Origin: Chloroflexota bacterium
Lineage (GTDB): Bacteria > Chloroflexota > Anaerolineae > Anaerolineales > Anaerolineaceae
NCBI GenBank assembly: GCA_023381565.1
Contig: JAMCRR010000197.1
Coordinates: forward strand, 82,811-146,810
Direction of reading: 5' to 3'
Length of the DNA: 64,000 nucleotides
Position numbers and translations under genes: made by a program. Shown piece after piece: positions 41,955 to 51,348 of this stretch; position 1 is the stretch's first letter; every line of letters begins with the position of its first letter. Below the pieces are notes generated by a model. That model saw only the letters and a program-made list of their open reading frames with translations. It ran no database searches and was not told the origin of the DNA.

Positions 41955-43334
41955 ATGAATAAAAATTTGTTGTGGCGAAGCTTTGCAATGCTCATCGTTG
42001 CAACATTCCTTGTCACCGCTTGCGCTCCGGCGGCAACCTCTACGCCCGCACCGACGGTAGCACCAACCAGCGCACCCGCCCCTACGACTGCCCCGACGAC
42101 TGCACCAACTAGCGCAGCTGCACCCACGACAGCGCCGACCAGTGGAGCCGCACCGACGGCTGCACCAACAGCTGCACCTACCCCTACCGTTGCAGTGGCA
42201 CCCACTGTTGCGGCAACAGGCGCCGCATCAGGTACGCCGATCACGATAGGCGAAATTCTGGTCGGACCTCACAACGATACCGGCTGGAGCCAGGCTACCT
42301 ATGAGGGCCTTCAGTACGTCCAGAGCAAGCTGCCTGGAACGAAGCTGATCTACATCGATAACGCCTTTAACTACCAGGGCACCACCCCGGCCCAACTGGC
42401 CGAGCAGCTGCTTGCCCAGGGTGCTAACGTGATCGTTTTCAACTCAGACAGCTTTATGGATGACTCCAATACCTTCGCAGCGGCTCATCCGACCATCCCG
42501 GTGATCATGCTTTCCGGAGATCAAAACTGGGCCGAAGGCCAGGATTATAAGAACATCCCCAATATGATCGACATCATGGGTCAGATGGAGTATATGAAAG
42601 AGATCGCCGGCTGTGCGGCGGCTCTGACCACCCAGACAGGTAAGATTGGCTTCCTGGGCCCATTAATCAATCCTGAAACCCGCCGCCTGGCCTCTTCAGC
42701 TTTCCTGGGCGCTGAGTACTGCTGGACCAAGGTGCTCAACAAGAATGCCAGCGATTTATCGTTCGACGTTACCTGGATTGGCAACTGGTTCAACGTCCCC
42801 GGGCAGACCCTCGACCCCACCCAGGTCGCCGACCAGTTCTTTAACAGCGGTCATGATGTCGTTATTTCAGGCATCGACACGACCGAGGCGTTGCAAGAGG
42901 CCAAGAAGATGACCGATAATGGCATGAAGGTATTTGCCATTCCCTACGATTATCATGCGGCTTGCGATGTGGCGCCCTCGGTATGTTTGGGCGTACCGTA
43001 TTTCAACTGGGGTCCTGCCCTGCTGACGAATATCAAAGCCATTCAGGATGGCACCTGGAAACCTCACTTCGAATGGAATCCACCCGATTGGGCTCACTTT
43101 AACAACCCAGACTACGGCGCGGTGGGCTTTAACGAAGGCCCTGCGCTGACCGCAGCGAACAAAGCCACGCTGGATAAGTTCATCAGCGATCTGGCCGGCG
43201 GGTTAGACTTGTGGACAGGCCCGATCACACTTCAGGACGGCACCGTCTATGTCCAGGCAGGTGTTGCCGCTACTCCACAGCAGATCTGGTACCTGCCTCA
43301 ACTGCTGAAGGGTATGACCGGCGCAAGCAAATAA
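41955..43334 (+). CDS. BMP-family (PnrA-like) substrate-binding lipoprotein
   Basis: 459 residues. The signal ends in LVTAC, with the lipid-bearing Cys at residue 23. A low-complexity linker of Ala, Pro and Thr (about 24-95) follows, then a BMP periplasmic-binding domain starting TIGEILVGPHNDTGWSQATYEG (shortened here). PnrA-type proteins bind purine nucleosides; other BMP proteins bind different nucleosides or autoinducers. The full transporter follows. The linker would hold the domain away from the membrane. The transporter probably supplies nucleosides or bases to the nearby deaminases. Confidence 0.92.
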   Translation: MNKNLLWRSFAMLIVATFLVTACAPAATSTPAPTVAPTSAPAPTTAPTTAPTSAAAPTTAPTSGAAPTAAPTAAPTPTVAVAPTVAATGAASGTPITIGEILVGPHNDTGWSQATYEGLQYVQSKLPGTKLIYIDNAFNYQGTTPAQLAEQLLAQGANVIVFNSDSFMDDSNTFAAAHPTIPVIMLSGDQNWAEGQDYKNIPNMIDIMGQMEYMKEIAGCAAALTTQTGKIGFLGPLINPETRRLASSAFLGAEYCWTKVLNKNASDLSFDVTWIGNWFNVPGQTLDPTQVADQFFNSGHDVVISGIDTTEALQEAKKMTDNGMKVFAIPYDYHAACDVAPSVCLGVPYFNWGPALLTNIKAIQDGTWKPHFEWNPPDWAHFNNPDYGAVGFNEGPALTAANKATLDKFISDLAGGLDLWTGPITLQDGTVYVQAGVAATPQQIWYLPQLLKGMTGASK

Positions 43335-43366
43335 AATCGTTTAAGATTTAGGTTTCTCTAGAACAA

Positions 43367-43417
43367 GGGCACGGCGGTGATTCCAAGCTTTTCTGAGGTC
43401 ATTGAACCGCCGTGCCC
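43367..43417 (+). terminator. Strong hairpin between the binding protein and ATPase genes
   Basis: GGGCACGGCGGT (43367-43378) pairs perfectly with ACCGCCGTGCCC (43406-43417), loop 27 bases, with no T-run. Such intercistronic stems often stabilise the upstream mRNA and let the binding protein be made in excess over the membrane complex. Confidence 0.6.
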
Positions 43418-43431
43418 AATAAGGCAATCTG

Positions 43432-44910
43432 ATGCAAGTTGAACTGCATGATATTCACAAAACCTTTGGCCCGGTATATGCCAATAAAGGTCTGACCCTA
43501 GTGGTTCCTTCCGGGATGATCCAGGGGATTCTCGGCGAAAACGGCGCCGGGAAAAGTACCCTGATGAAGATTCTATCGGGGTTTATCCAGGCTGACCGCG
43601 GAGAGATCATCCTGAACGGGAAGCAAGTTGTCATTAAATCTCCTGCGGATGCTATCAAGCATGGTATCGGCATGCTTCACCAGGATCCGCTCGATTTCCC
43701 GCCCATGCAGATACTGGATAATTTTCTGATTGGGCACAGCGGCGGGATTTTCCCCCAGAAGATTAAAGCCAAGCGTGAGTTTCTAAATCTGGCAAAGGAG
43801 TTTGGGTTTTCCCTGGATCCAAACAATTACGTCGACGCCCTGACCGTGGGAGAACGCCAACAGCTCGAAATCATGCGTTTGTTGTGGCTTGGAGTAGATG
43901 TCCTGATTCTCGATGAGCCGACAACCGGGATCAGCGCCGAGCAAAAGAAGAAGCTCTTTGAAACCCTGCGTAAACTTGCTGCCGGGGGTAAGACGATCAT
44001 TTTCGTTTCTCATAAACTTGAGGATGTTGGCGATCTTTGCGCGCGCGTGGCAGTCTTGCGTGAGGGCGAGTTGGTCGGTTCGATGGAGCCGCCATTTGAT
44101 AACGAGAAATTGGTTGAGATGATGTTCGGCAAGGTGATCGTCCAGCCACAACTCCAGACGATAAAACCGGGTGAATGTGTCCTGGAAATGCGGGACGTGG
44201 CGATCGAGGATTACCGTTTGAAGATGTCGGAGATCAACCTCGAAGCCTACGCAGGAGAGGTGATTGGATTGGCCGGCATGGAAGGCAGCGGGCAAAGTCT
44301 TTTCCTGAAAGCCTGTGCAGGGCTCCTCCGCCCGGTCGGCGGAGCTGTCTATGTCCACAATGAAAATATGACCGGAAAGGTTTACCGGTCTTTCTTGCAA
44401 AGGGGGGTTGCCTACCTGCCCGCCTCGCGTTTAGAAGAAGGCCTGGTGCCTGGCTTGACTCTAAGCGAGCATTTTTGTTTAGCGGATGGCAACACTGGCT
44501 TTTTCATCGATCGTAAACAAAATCTGGCATTAACGAACACCCGTATCAAAGACTTCAATATCCATGGTTTGGCTACGACGCCAGTCGAATCGCTTTCTGG
44601 TGGTAACCAACAGCGTGCATTACTGGCGTTGCTGAAGGATAAACTGTCATTAATCCTGTTAGAGCACCCTACACGCGGATTGGATATTGAATCGGCGATC
44701 TACATCTGGCGTAAATTAAAGGCTCGCTGCAATGATGGAACTGCTATCATTTTTATCTCCTCGGATTTGGAAGAGGTATTGAACTACAGCGATCGTATCC
44801 TGGTATTTTTTAGCGGCAGAGTATCGCGACCCATTCGTGCCGATAAGACCAATGTTGAGGAATTGGGAGAATTGATCGGCGGTAGAGGTTGGACTAAATT
44901 AGCCACATAA
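43432..44910 (+). CDS. ABC transporter ATPase of the nucleoside (BMP/YufO) type, two nucleotide-binding domains
   Basis: 492 residues with two ABC domains in tandem. The first has Walker A GENGAGKSTLMKI (about residues 36-48), signature LTVGERQQLEI and Walker B VLILDEP. The second (about 250-490) has a degenerate Walker A, GMEGSGQSLFLK with Gln in place of Lys, signature LSGGNQQRALLA and LILLEHPTRGLD. This asymmetry is normal for RbsA/YufO-like ATPases. It powers the two permeases that follow. Confidence 0.94.
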   Translation: MQVELHDIHKTFGPVYANKGLTLVVPSGMIQGILGENGAGKSTLMKILSGFIQADRGEIILNGKQVVIKSPADAIKHGIGMLHQDPLDFPPMQILDNFLIGHSGGIFPQKIKAKREFLNLAKEFGFSLDPNNYVDALTVGERQQLEIMRLLWLGVDVLILDEPTTGISAEQKKKLFETLRKLAAGGKTIIFVSHKLEDVGDLCARVAVLREGELVGSMEPPFDNEKLVEMMFGKVIVQPQLQTIKPGECVLEMRDVAIEDYRLKMSEINLEAYAGEVIGLAGMEGSGQSLFLKACAGLLRPVGGAVYVHNENMTGKVYRSFLQRGVAYLPASRLEEGLVPGLTLSEHFCLADGNTGFFIDRKQNLALTNTRIKDFNIHGLATTPVESLSGGNQQRALLALLKDKLSLILLEHPTRGLDIESAIYIWRKLKARCNDGTAIIFISSDLEEVLNYSDRILVFFSGRVSRPIRADKTNVEELGELIGGRGWTKLAT

Positions 44911-44924
44911 TAAGGGACCGGAAT

Positions 44925-45971
44925 ATGCTGCAAAAACAAACCTCGCGATGGGTCAATCTGGGATTCCAATTCCTGGCAATCCTGGTTGCTTTGGCTTTTA
45001 CGACACTCCTTTTGGTGCTGTCTGGCGCGCCTCCAATTCAGGCTTATAAGGAACTGATCCTTGGGGCTTTCGGATCCATTGACAACGTATCCAATGTATT
45101 GATTGCCTGGGCGCCTCTCCTGATTACTACCGCCGGGCTTCTGGTTACATTTGCTGCGGGTTTATGGAATATTGGCATCGAGGGGCAAATTACCCTTGGA
45201 GCCATCTTTACCACCTGGGTATTGCGCAGTTTTGAGAATAGCTCCCTTTCACCGACGATGATCATCATCCTGAGTATCGTGGCGGGGATGTTTGGCGGTA
45301 TGTTATGGGCTTCATTGGTAGGCGTTCTGAAGACTTTTGGCGGAGTCAATGAAATTTTTGGCGGGTTAGGCTTAAATTTTATTGCCAGTACCCTCGTGCT
45401 CTACCTGATCTATGGCCCCTGGCGTCGCCCAGGTGTAGCCTCTTTGAGCGGCACCGAAATCTTCCCGAATAGACTTTGGCTTCCCTCCATTTCGAACCTG
45501 GGGATCAGTCCCTGGGCATTTGCCCTGGGCATTCTCGGTATCCTGATTATTTATTTCTTCTTACGGGGCACCTATATCGGTTTGAAATTAAAAGCCATTG
45601 GTAAGAACATACGGTCTGCCCATACCCTGGGAATTCCCACCTGGCAATACATGATGCTTTCGTTTATGATCTGCGGATTGTTTGCCGGTTTGACTGGAGC
45701 GCTTCAAGTCACGAATGTCTATCACCGGCTGCTTCCCTACATTACCAGCGGCTATGGATTTTTAGGACTGCTGGTAGCCATGCTGATCAACTACCAGGCC
45801 ATTTGGGTCGCACCGATCACACTGTTTTATGTTGCCCTGAATGTCGGCAGTGTGCAACTCCCAATCGCATTAAAATTGGACTCAAATCTTTCGGGCGTTC
45901 TACAGGGTTTTTTGGTGCTTTTTGTATTATTGATGGAAGGCGTTCGCCAGAAGTTGACCCGAAAGGTCTAA
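44925..45971 (+). CDS. ABC transporter permease 1 (YufP-like)
   Basis: 348 residues, about nine to ten hydrophobic helices. It has WNIGIEGQITLGAIF (about residues 83-97) and GLKLKAIGKNIRSAHTLGI, typical of BPD_transp_2 nucleoside permeases; the latter is the likely ATPase-contact loop. It starts 14 bases after the ATPase gene. It pairs with the second permease to form the membrane channel. Confidence 0.93.
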   Translation: MLQKQTSRWVNLGFQFLAILVALAFTTLLLVLSGAPPIQAYKELILGAFGSIDNVSNVLIAWAPLLITTAGLLVTFAAGLWNIGIEGQITLGAIFTTWVLRSFENSSLSPTMIIILSIVAGMFGGMLWASLVGVLKTFGGVNEIFGGLGLNFIASTLVLYLIYGPWRRPGVASLSGTEIFPNRLWLPSISNLGISPWAFALGILGILIIYFFLRGTYIGLKLKAIGKNIRSAHTLGIPTWQYMMLSFMICGLFAGLTGALQVTNVYHRLLPYITSGYGFLGLLVAMLINYQAIWVAPITLFYVALNVGSVQLPIALKLDSNLSGVLQGFLVLFVLLMEGVRQKLTRKV

Positions 45972-45984
45972 GAGGTAAAAAGGC

Positions 45985-46983
45985 ATGAGCTTTGAAATCG
46001 TCTTGATTGGCCTGGCAACAGTCATCATTTCTGCAGCTCCGATAGTATTTGCAGTCATCGGTGAAACCTTCTCCGAGCGATCGGGCGTCATCAACCTTTC
46101 CCTCAATGGAACGATCGTCCTTTCAGCGATGATCAGTTTTGCTGTTGCTGTTCATACCAACAGCTTAATTTTTGGCTATTTGTCGGGGATGGTTGTGGGT
46201 GCAATCTTAGCCTGGATTGTTGCCTTCAGCAGCATTTCCCTTCATCAGTCTCAAGTTGCGGTTGGCTTTGTCTTGACGGAAACCGCGCTCAGTCTGGCTT
46301 ATTTTCTGGGCAGTCCTTATACGAATTCCCAGGGACCTACCATTCAGAGAGTTCCTATCCCTCTCTTATCTAGCATCCCAGTCATCGGCCCATTGCTCTT
46401 CAATGCCGACCCGCTGACCTATCTGAGCTATCTCCTGATTATCGGCGCCTGGATCTACGTGTTCAAAACCCGTCCAGGTTTGATCCTGCAGGGGATTGGC
46501 GAGCGGCCCGCAGCGGCCTTCGTGCGTGGAGCAAACGTAAACCGCTTGCGCTACATGTATACCATTTTAGGCGGCGCGCTGGTCGGGCTGGCAGGTCCAA
46601 TTTTCTCTTTAGGGGTGAAGGCGGGTTGGAAAGGCACGATTTCGGGACTGGACGGCTTTGGCTGGATTGCCCTTTCGATCACCATCTTTGGCGGTTGGAA
46701 CCCGGTCCGGGCTGCTTTTGGCGCGTACCTGTTCTCTTTGTTGCAGTGGCTGAGTTTGATCGCCCAACCGGCATTCCCATCCATTCCGGGTGCGGTGCTG
46801 CAGGTGGCGCCCTTCCCGCTGATGATCCTCACACTGCTTCTGGTCAATATTAGCGATGCGGAATGGGTTAACCGTACCCTGGCCGGAATGCCCGAATCTA
46901 CCCGCAAGGTGATTGCCCGTATCTTACGGGCGTTGCACGCCTCTCCGCCCGCCGGGCTGGGGATACCCTTTGAAAACGAATAG
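45985..46983 (+). CDS. ABC transporter permease 2 (YufQ-like)
   Basis: 332 residues, about eight to nine hydrophobic helices. Conserved pieces are FSERSGVINLSLNGTIVLSAM (shortened; about residues 29-45), GIGERPAAAFVRGANVNRLR near residue 170 and GFGWIALSITIFGGWNPV. GAGGTAAAAAGG lies upstream of the ATG. It ends the four-gene nucleoside transporter operon. The 11-base gap to the threonine synthase gene suggests cotranscription with it. Confidence 0.93.
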   Translation: MSFEIVLIGLATVIISAAPIVFAVIGETFSERSGVINLSLNGTIVLSAMISFAVAVHTNSLIFGYLSGMVVGAILAWIVAFSSISLHQSQVAVGFVLTETALSLAYFLGSPYTNSQGPTIQRVPIPLLSSIPVIGPLLFNADPLTYLSYLLIIGAWIYVFKTRPGLILQGIGERPAAAFVRGANVNRLRYMYTILGGALVGLAGPIFSLGVKAGWKGTISGLDGFGWIALSITIFGGWNPVRAAFGAYLFSLLQWLSLIAQPAFPSIPGAVLQVAPFPLMILTLLLVNISDAEWVNRTLAGMPESTRKVIARILRALHASPPAGLGIPFENE

Positions 46984-46994
46984 GTGATGAATTA

Positions 46995-48239
46995 ATGGAT
47001 CCATTCCAAAGTTATGAATGTTCGTTATGCGGCGCCGAATATCTTCCTGGTCAGGTAGAGTATGTTTGCCCCAAGGATGGGGGCAACCTGAATGTGCTCC
47101 TGGATTATGCGGCGATCCGCCAAAAATTCCATATTGAGGACCTTACCTCACGGACCGATTATTCGTTATGGCGCTATCTGCCCCTGCTGCCGGTGACCGA
47201 CCCGGGAGGACAAGGCACCCCGCTGCGCATGGCTGGATGGACTCCTACCTATGCACCTGCCCGGCTGGCGGAACAGCTGGGTTTGAAACACCTGTGGGTT
47301 AAAGATGAGGGACGCAACCCAACCGCATCTTTTAAGGATCGCGCCAGCGCAGTCGTCGTGGCTCGAGCGCAGCAGATTGGGGCGCAGGTTGTCGTCACAG
47401 CCTCTACCGGGAATGCCGGAGCGGCTTTAGCGGGGATGGCCGCGGCAGTTGGCCAAAAAGCAGTCATCTTCGCCCCCAAGACGGCGCCGCCCGCCAAGAT
47501 CGCTCAACTGCTTATTTATGGGTCGCAGGTACTGCTCGTGGATGGGAATTATGATCAGGCTTTTGATCTGACCATCGATGCGGCCCGCGAATTTGGCTGG
47601 TACTGCCGGAATACAGGCTACAACCCTTTTACCGTCGAGGGCAAGAAAACCGCTGCCTTTGAAATTTGGGAGAGAGTCATGCTCCCCGGTAACCTGGATA
47701 AACCTCTGGTCGTGTTTACCTCGGTAGGCGACGGCAATATCATCTCGGGTTTGCATAAGGGTTTCAAGGATCTGGTTAAGCTCGGCTGGCTCGAACAGCC
47801 CCCCAGATTATTTGGCATTCAGGCAGAGGGATCGGCCGCTATCGCAAATGCTTTCCAAGCCCACACGGAGAAAATCACGCCGGTTTCAGCGAAGACGATC
47901 GCCGACAGCATTTCGGTGGACTTGCCGCGCGATGGGGTGCGGGCGGTTAGAGCCGCGACTCAAACGGATGGCACCTTCCTGACCGTCTCGGATGCCGAGA
48001 TCATCAAGGCAATTGCTGCGCTTGGGAAAGTGGGTATCTTTGCCGAGCCTGCGGGGGCGGCAGGGTATGCCGGGCTTACGAAAGCCGTGCAGCAGGGGTT
48101 GATCGGTACTGACGATCCGGTGCTGGTGCTCAATACCGGCAGCGGTTTAAAAGATGTGCGCGCGGCCATGCAAGCAGTGGTTGAGGCGCCGGTGATTGAA
48201 CCCTCTCTGGACGCGGTCAGGCGAATCTTGAAAATATAG
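46995..48239 (+). CDS. thrC: Threonine synthase
   Basis: 414 residues, PLP fold-type II. The N-terminal CSLCGAEY and CPKDGG (residues 8-30) form the short zinc-ribbon-like segment of this threonine synthase class. The PLP lysine lies in NPTASFKDRASAVVVA (about residue 110), and ASTGNAGAALAGMAAA binds the phosphate. It normally makes threonine from phosphohomoserine. Its place behind a nucleoside transporter is unexpected, so a related PLP lyase activity cannot be excluded. Confidence 0.82.
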   Translation: MDPFQSYECSLCGAEYLPGQVEYVCPKDGGNLNVLLDYAAIRQKFHIEDLTSRTDYSLWRYLPLLPVTDPGGQGTPLRMAGWTPTYAPARLAEQLGLKHLWVKDEGRNPTASFKDRASAVVVARAQQIGAQVVVTASTGNAGAALAGMAAAVGQKAVIFAPKTAPPAKIAQLLIYGSQVLLVDGNYDQAFDLTIDAAREFGWYCRNTGYNPFTVEGKKTAAFEIWERVMLPGNLDKPLVVFTSVGDGNIISGLHKGFKDLVKLGWLEQPPRLFGIQAEGSAAIANAFQAHTEKITPVSAKTIADSISVDLPRDGVRAVRAATQTDGTFLTVSDAEIIKAIAALGKVGIFAEPAGAAGYAGLTKAVQQGLIGTDDPVLVLNTGSGLKDVRAAMQAVVEAPVIEPSLDAVRRILKI

Positions 48240-48248
48240 AACGGTAAA

Positions 48249-49199
48249 ATGCAACCTACCTACTCCATCATTGCGCCCATCTACAACGAGCTTCAGAATC
48301 TGCCCGTCCTCTACGACCGAATCTGCGAGGTGATGGAAAAGACCGGCGAACCCTGGGAATTAGTCTTGGTTGACGATGGATCGCGCGATGGCTCGACCGG
48401 GGTTATCCACCAGCTTGCCGAGCGGGACCCGAGGGTGCGCCCTGTGATCTTTGCGCGCAACTTCGGCCACCAGATTGCAGTGACTGCCGGATTGGATTTC
48501 AGCCGGGGGCAGGCTGTGGCAATCATCGACGCGGACTTGCAGGATCCGCCGGAAGTGATCCTGGAGATGATTGCCCGTTGGAAGGAAGGGAACCAGGTGG
48601 TATATGGCGTGAGGGTGGAGCGCGAGGGCGAAACCTGGTTCAAGAAAACGACTGCTGCATTGTTTTACCGCCTCATCTATCGCATCACCGAAGTGAATAT
48701 CCCGCTGGACAGCGGCGACTTCCGCCTGCTCGACCGGAAGGTCGTGGACGTGATGAAAAAAATGCGCGAGCGGCACCGCTTCTTGCGAGGCATGTCTTCC
48801 TGGGTAGGTTTTTCACAGGTAGGCGTTCCCTACCGGCGTGCGGCGCGTTTCGCCGGTGAGACGCACTATCCATTCCGGAAAATGCTGCGTCTGGCGCTCA
48901 ATGCCGTCACCAGTTTCTCGTATTTCCCCCTGCAGGTAGCAACTTATATGGGTTTTATCTCAGCTGGTATTGCGATTGTCGCCATACCGATTGTCGTTGT
49001 GCTCAGGCTGGCAGTTGGGTACAGTATATTTGGAGGCCAGGCGACGACCTTGATCGCCGTGCTGTTTCTTGGCGGTGTCCAGTTGATTTCGCTTGGCATT
49101 TTGGGTGAATATATTGGCAGGGTTTATGACGAAGTCAAAGGTCGCCCGCTGTATATTACCAGTGAAGAACCTCAACCCGATCAAGATCTTAATCCTTAA
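48249..49199 (+). CDS. Family 2 glycosyltransferase (GtrB/DPM1-like)
   Basis: 316 residues. The N-terminal GT2 domain has [25 protein letters not shown] and [11 protein letters not shown] (about residues 90-100, the metal-binding Asp pair). [12 protein letters not shown] follows at about residue 180. The C-terminus has two hydrophobic helices (about 230-255 and 265-290), as in GtrB and ArnC. It transfers a sugar from a nucleotide donor to undecaprenyl phosphate at the membrane. No function in the nucleobase island is apparent. Confidence 0.92.
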   Translation: MQPTYSIIAPIYNELQNLPVLYDRICEVMEKTGEPWELVLVDDGSRDGSTGVIHQLAERDPRVRPVIFARNFGHQIAVTAGLDFSRGQAVAIIDADLQDPPEVILEMIARWKEGNQVVYGVRVEREGETWFKKTTAALFYRLIYRITEVNIPLDSGDFRLLDRKVVDVMKKMRERHRFLRGMSSWVGFSQVGVPYRRAARFAGETHYPFRKMLRLALNAVTSFSYFPLQVATYMGFISAGIAIVAIPIVVVLRLAVGYSIFGGQATTLIAVLFLGGVQLISLGILGEYIGRVYDEVKGRPLYITSEEPQPDQDLNP

Positions 49200-49213
49200 G
49201 GAGTAAATTCAAA

Positions 49214-50689
49214 ATGGCAAGTATCGATCTTACCCTTCAACCCGAGCGTCTGGAACGCGTAGTTAAGCGTGCCCGCGAGCGGAATATTATCATCCCCACC
49301 TTTGCCCAACAAAAGAATCCCAATCTTGTTCCTGCGAAGGTCAAAGCTGAGCTCAAGAAGATCGGTTTATGGGATGTAGCACCTCGCAACCTCTTTCGCA
49401 TTACCTGGAAGAACGAACCGACTGCATTTGGTGGCAGCTTTGGTGGGGTGAATTATATGGAATTGCCCTCCAGCCTGACCGGAGTGGAGGCGCGCATTGT
49501 CGTCCTGGTCGGGAAGTGGTTCCCCACCGGTGCGCATAAAGTGGGGGCAGCGTTTGGCTGCCTGGTGCCACGGTTGGTGACTGGTCAGTTCGATCCGACG
49601 ACTCAAAAAGCGGTCTGGCCTTCGACGGGTAACTTCTGCCGGGGTGGAGCCTACGATTCTGCCCTGCTGGCAACGACTTCAATTGCGATCCTGCCAGAAG
49701 GTATGAGCCGCGAGCGCTTCGAATGGCTATCGAAAATCTCTGGCGAGGTCATCGCCACCCCTGGGACTGAATCGAACGTCAAAGAAATTTTCGATAAATG
49801 CTGGGAGCTGCGTAAATCTGGCGAGGATCTGATGATCTTCAACCAGTTCGAAGAGTTCGGCAACTACCTCTGGCATTATGAGGTCACCGGCCATGCTATG
49901 GAGGAAGTGCTCCAAAAGGTGATGGGCCCTGGCGACCACTTCCGGGGCATAGCCTCCGCCACAGGGTCGGCCGGCACGATTGCTTCGGGTGATTACATGA
50001 AGCAGATCTTCCCTGACAGCAAGATCGTCGCCAGCGAAGCGCTGCAGTGCCCGACCTTGCTTGAAAACGGTTTCGGTGCTCACCGCATCGAAGGTATTGG
50101 CGATAAACACGTTCCCTGGATCCATAATGTGAAAAACACGGATATGGTTGTGGCAATCGATGATGCCGCAGTGGTGAATCTGGCGCGGTTGTTCAACGAG
50201 CCGGACGGCCGTGCATACCTGGTCAAGAAGGGCGTACCTGAAGATCTGGTTAGCAAGCTGGACTTGATGGGTTTCTCGGGTATCTCCAATGTGCTTTCAG
50301 CGATTAAATTCGCCAAGTATTACGAGCTCGGCCGGAACGATGTCGTCATGACCGTACTCACTGACTCGATGGAACTCTACGGCAGCCGTTTGAAAGAAAT
50401 GCGCCAGGAGAGCGGCGAGTACACAGCTTCTGATGCGGCTGCAGATTTTGCTCAATACCTGCATGGGCAGTCGACCGATAACCTGCTCGAGCTTCGTTAT
50501 ACAGACCGCCGCCGGGTGCATAATTTGAAATATTTCACCTGGGTCGAACAGCAAGGCAAGACTTACGATGAGATTAAAGCTCAATGGAACGCCCCGGATT
50601 ATTTTACAGACGTACAAAAGCAGACCGAAGAAATCGACAGTTTGATCACCGCTTTTAATGAGCGGGTTGGATTGGTTAAAGAACTTTGA
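49214..50689 (+). CDS. PLP-dependent enzyme of the cysteine synthase fold, unknown substrate
   Basis: 491 residues, longer than cysteine synthase (about 310). The likely PLP lysine is in WFPTGAHKVGAAFG (about residues 99-112), and the phosphate loop could be PSTGNFCRGGAYDS (about 136-149). ATGSAGTIASGDY near residue 255 matches the fold. The C-terminal 150 residues do not match a family I know. By motif it is a lyase or beta-replacement enzyme. AAGGAG precedes the ATG, and a strong terminator follows. Confidence 0.75.
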   Translation: MASIDLTLQPERLERVVKRARERNIIIPTFAQQKNPNLVPAKVKAELKKIGLWDVAPRNLFRITWKNEPTAFGGSFGGVNYMELPSSLTGVEARIVVLVGKWFPTGAHKVGAAFGCLVPRLVTGQFDPTTQKAVWPSTGNFCRGGAYDSALLATTSIAILPEGMSRERFEWLSKISGEVIATPGTESNVKEIFDKCWELRKSGEDLMIFNQFEEFGNYLWHYEVTGHAMEEVLQKVMGPGDHFRGIASATGSAGTIASGDYMKQIFPDSKIVASEALQCPTLLENGFGAHRIEGIGDKHVPWIHNVKNTDMVVAIDDAAVVNLARLFNEPDGRAYLVKKGVPEDLVSKLDLMGFSGISNVLSAIKFAKYYELGRNDVVMTVLTDSMELYGSRLKEMRQESGEYTASDAAADFAQYLHGQSTDNLLELRYTDRRRVHNLKYFTWVEQQGKTYDEIKAQWNAPDYFTDVQKQTEEIDSLITAFNERVGLVKEL

Positions 50690-50700
50690 GTAACTAGCCT

Positions 50701-50753
50701 GGCGCTTCTCTCGCTTTGTAATTGCCGTTTCATCCTGAAGCGGGAGAAGCGCC
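50701..50753 (+). terminator. Long-stem terminator-like hairpin after the PLP enzyme gene
   Basis: GGCGCTTCTC (50701-50710) pairs with GAGAAGCGCC (50744-50753), and the stem extends inward by CGCTT/AAGCG after one T-G wobble, about 16 bp in all. ACTATTTTCC follows. It probably ends the transcript that began with the transporter genes. Confidence 0.68.
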
Positions 50754-50766
50754 CCAACTATTTTCC

Positions 50767-51345
50767 ATGGAAAGCTACCCACCTCCGACATCTCTGATCC
50801 TGGTTGCGGTAGTCCCCTCAGCGAGGGACCTGGAGATCGCGCGGGTATTGGGTTGGTATCGAATCCCGCTGCGTAAAGCGCCTAAGGTGGTCGCGGTAGA
50901 TTATCTGGCATTTTACCAAACAGCGGCTTTTGGAGATGCGGATAAGTGGCAAATCCAATACGTGGCGCCCGTGCGTGGCCACGAGCTGACGACGCGGGCT
51001 GAGCTTCTTAGGGATGAGCCCGACCATCCTCGAGCTAACGAGGAATATTATAAGATCCAGATTGGACCGTTGCAGCGGCTGCCGCGAGCGATCCCAGCCG
51101 ATAAATGGCGCCGGGTGACTTTTTTCTATACAACGGGTGAGTATCTGAGCCAGGCAATGGATGTGAATGACCTGGTTGTACAGACGGATGAGCGCGAGGT
51201 GCTTTGGTCGGCATTGCGCGAACGCGCTATCTCCAGTGGTCAATATCTGGCTGAGGAGCTCCCCGATTTGGAACTTGATCCGGCTGTGATCGCTTTATTC
51301 GAGGCATTTGCATTGGGGAAAAAGAATAACCCCGATATGGAGTAG
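50767..51345 (+). CDS. Hypothetical protein upstream of the hydantoinase
   Basis: 192 residues from ATG 50767; an upstream start at 50722 would lie inside the terminator hairpin. It has no signal peptide or transmembrane helix. The N-terminus SLILVAVVPSARDLEIARVLGWYRIPL and a later WRRVTFFYTTGEYLSQAMD (both shortened readings) give no recognised family. The composition is ordinary and full of charged residues. It ends three bases before the hydantoinase start, so the two are cotranscribed. Its function is unknown. Confidence 0.65.
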   Translation: MESYPPPTSLILVAVVPSARDLEIARVLGWYRIPLRKAPKVVAVDYLAFYQTAAFGDADKWQIQYVAPVRGHELTTRAELLRDEPDHPRANEEYYKIQIGPLQRLPRAIPADKWRRVTFFYTTGEYLSQAMDVNDLVVQTDEREVLWSALRERAISSGQYLAEELPDLELDPAVIALFEAFALGKKNNPDME

Positions 51346-51348
51346 ACT

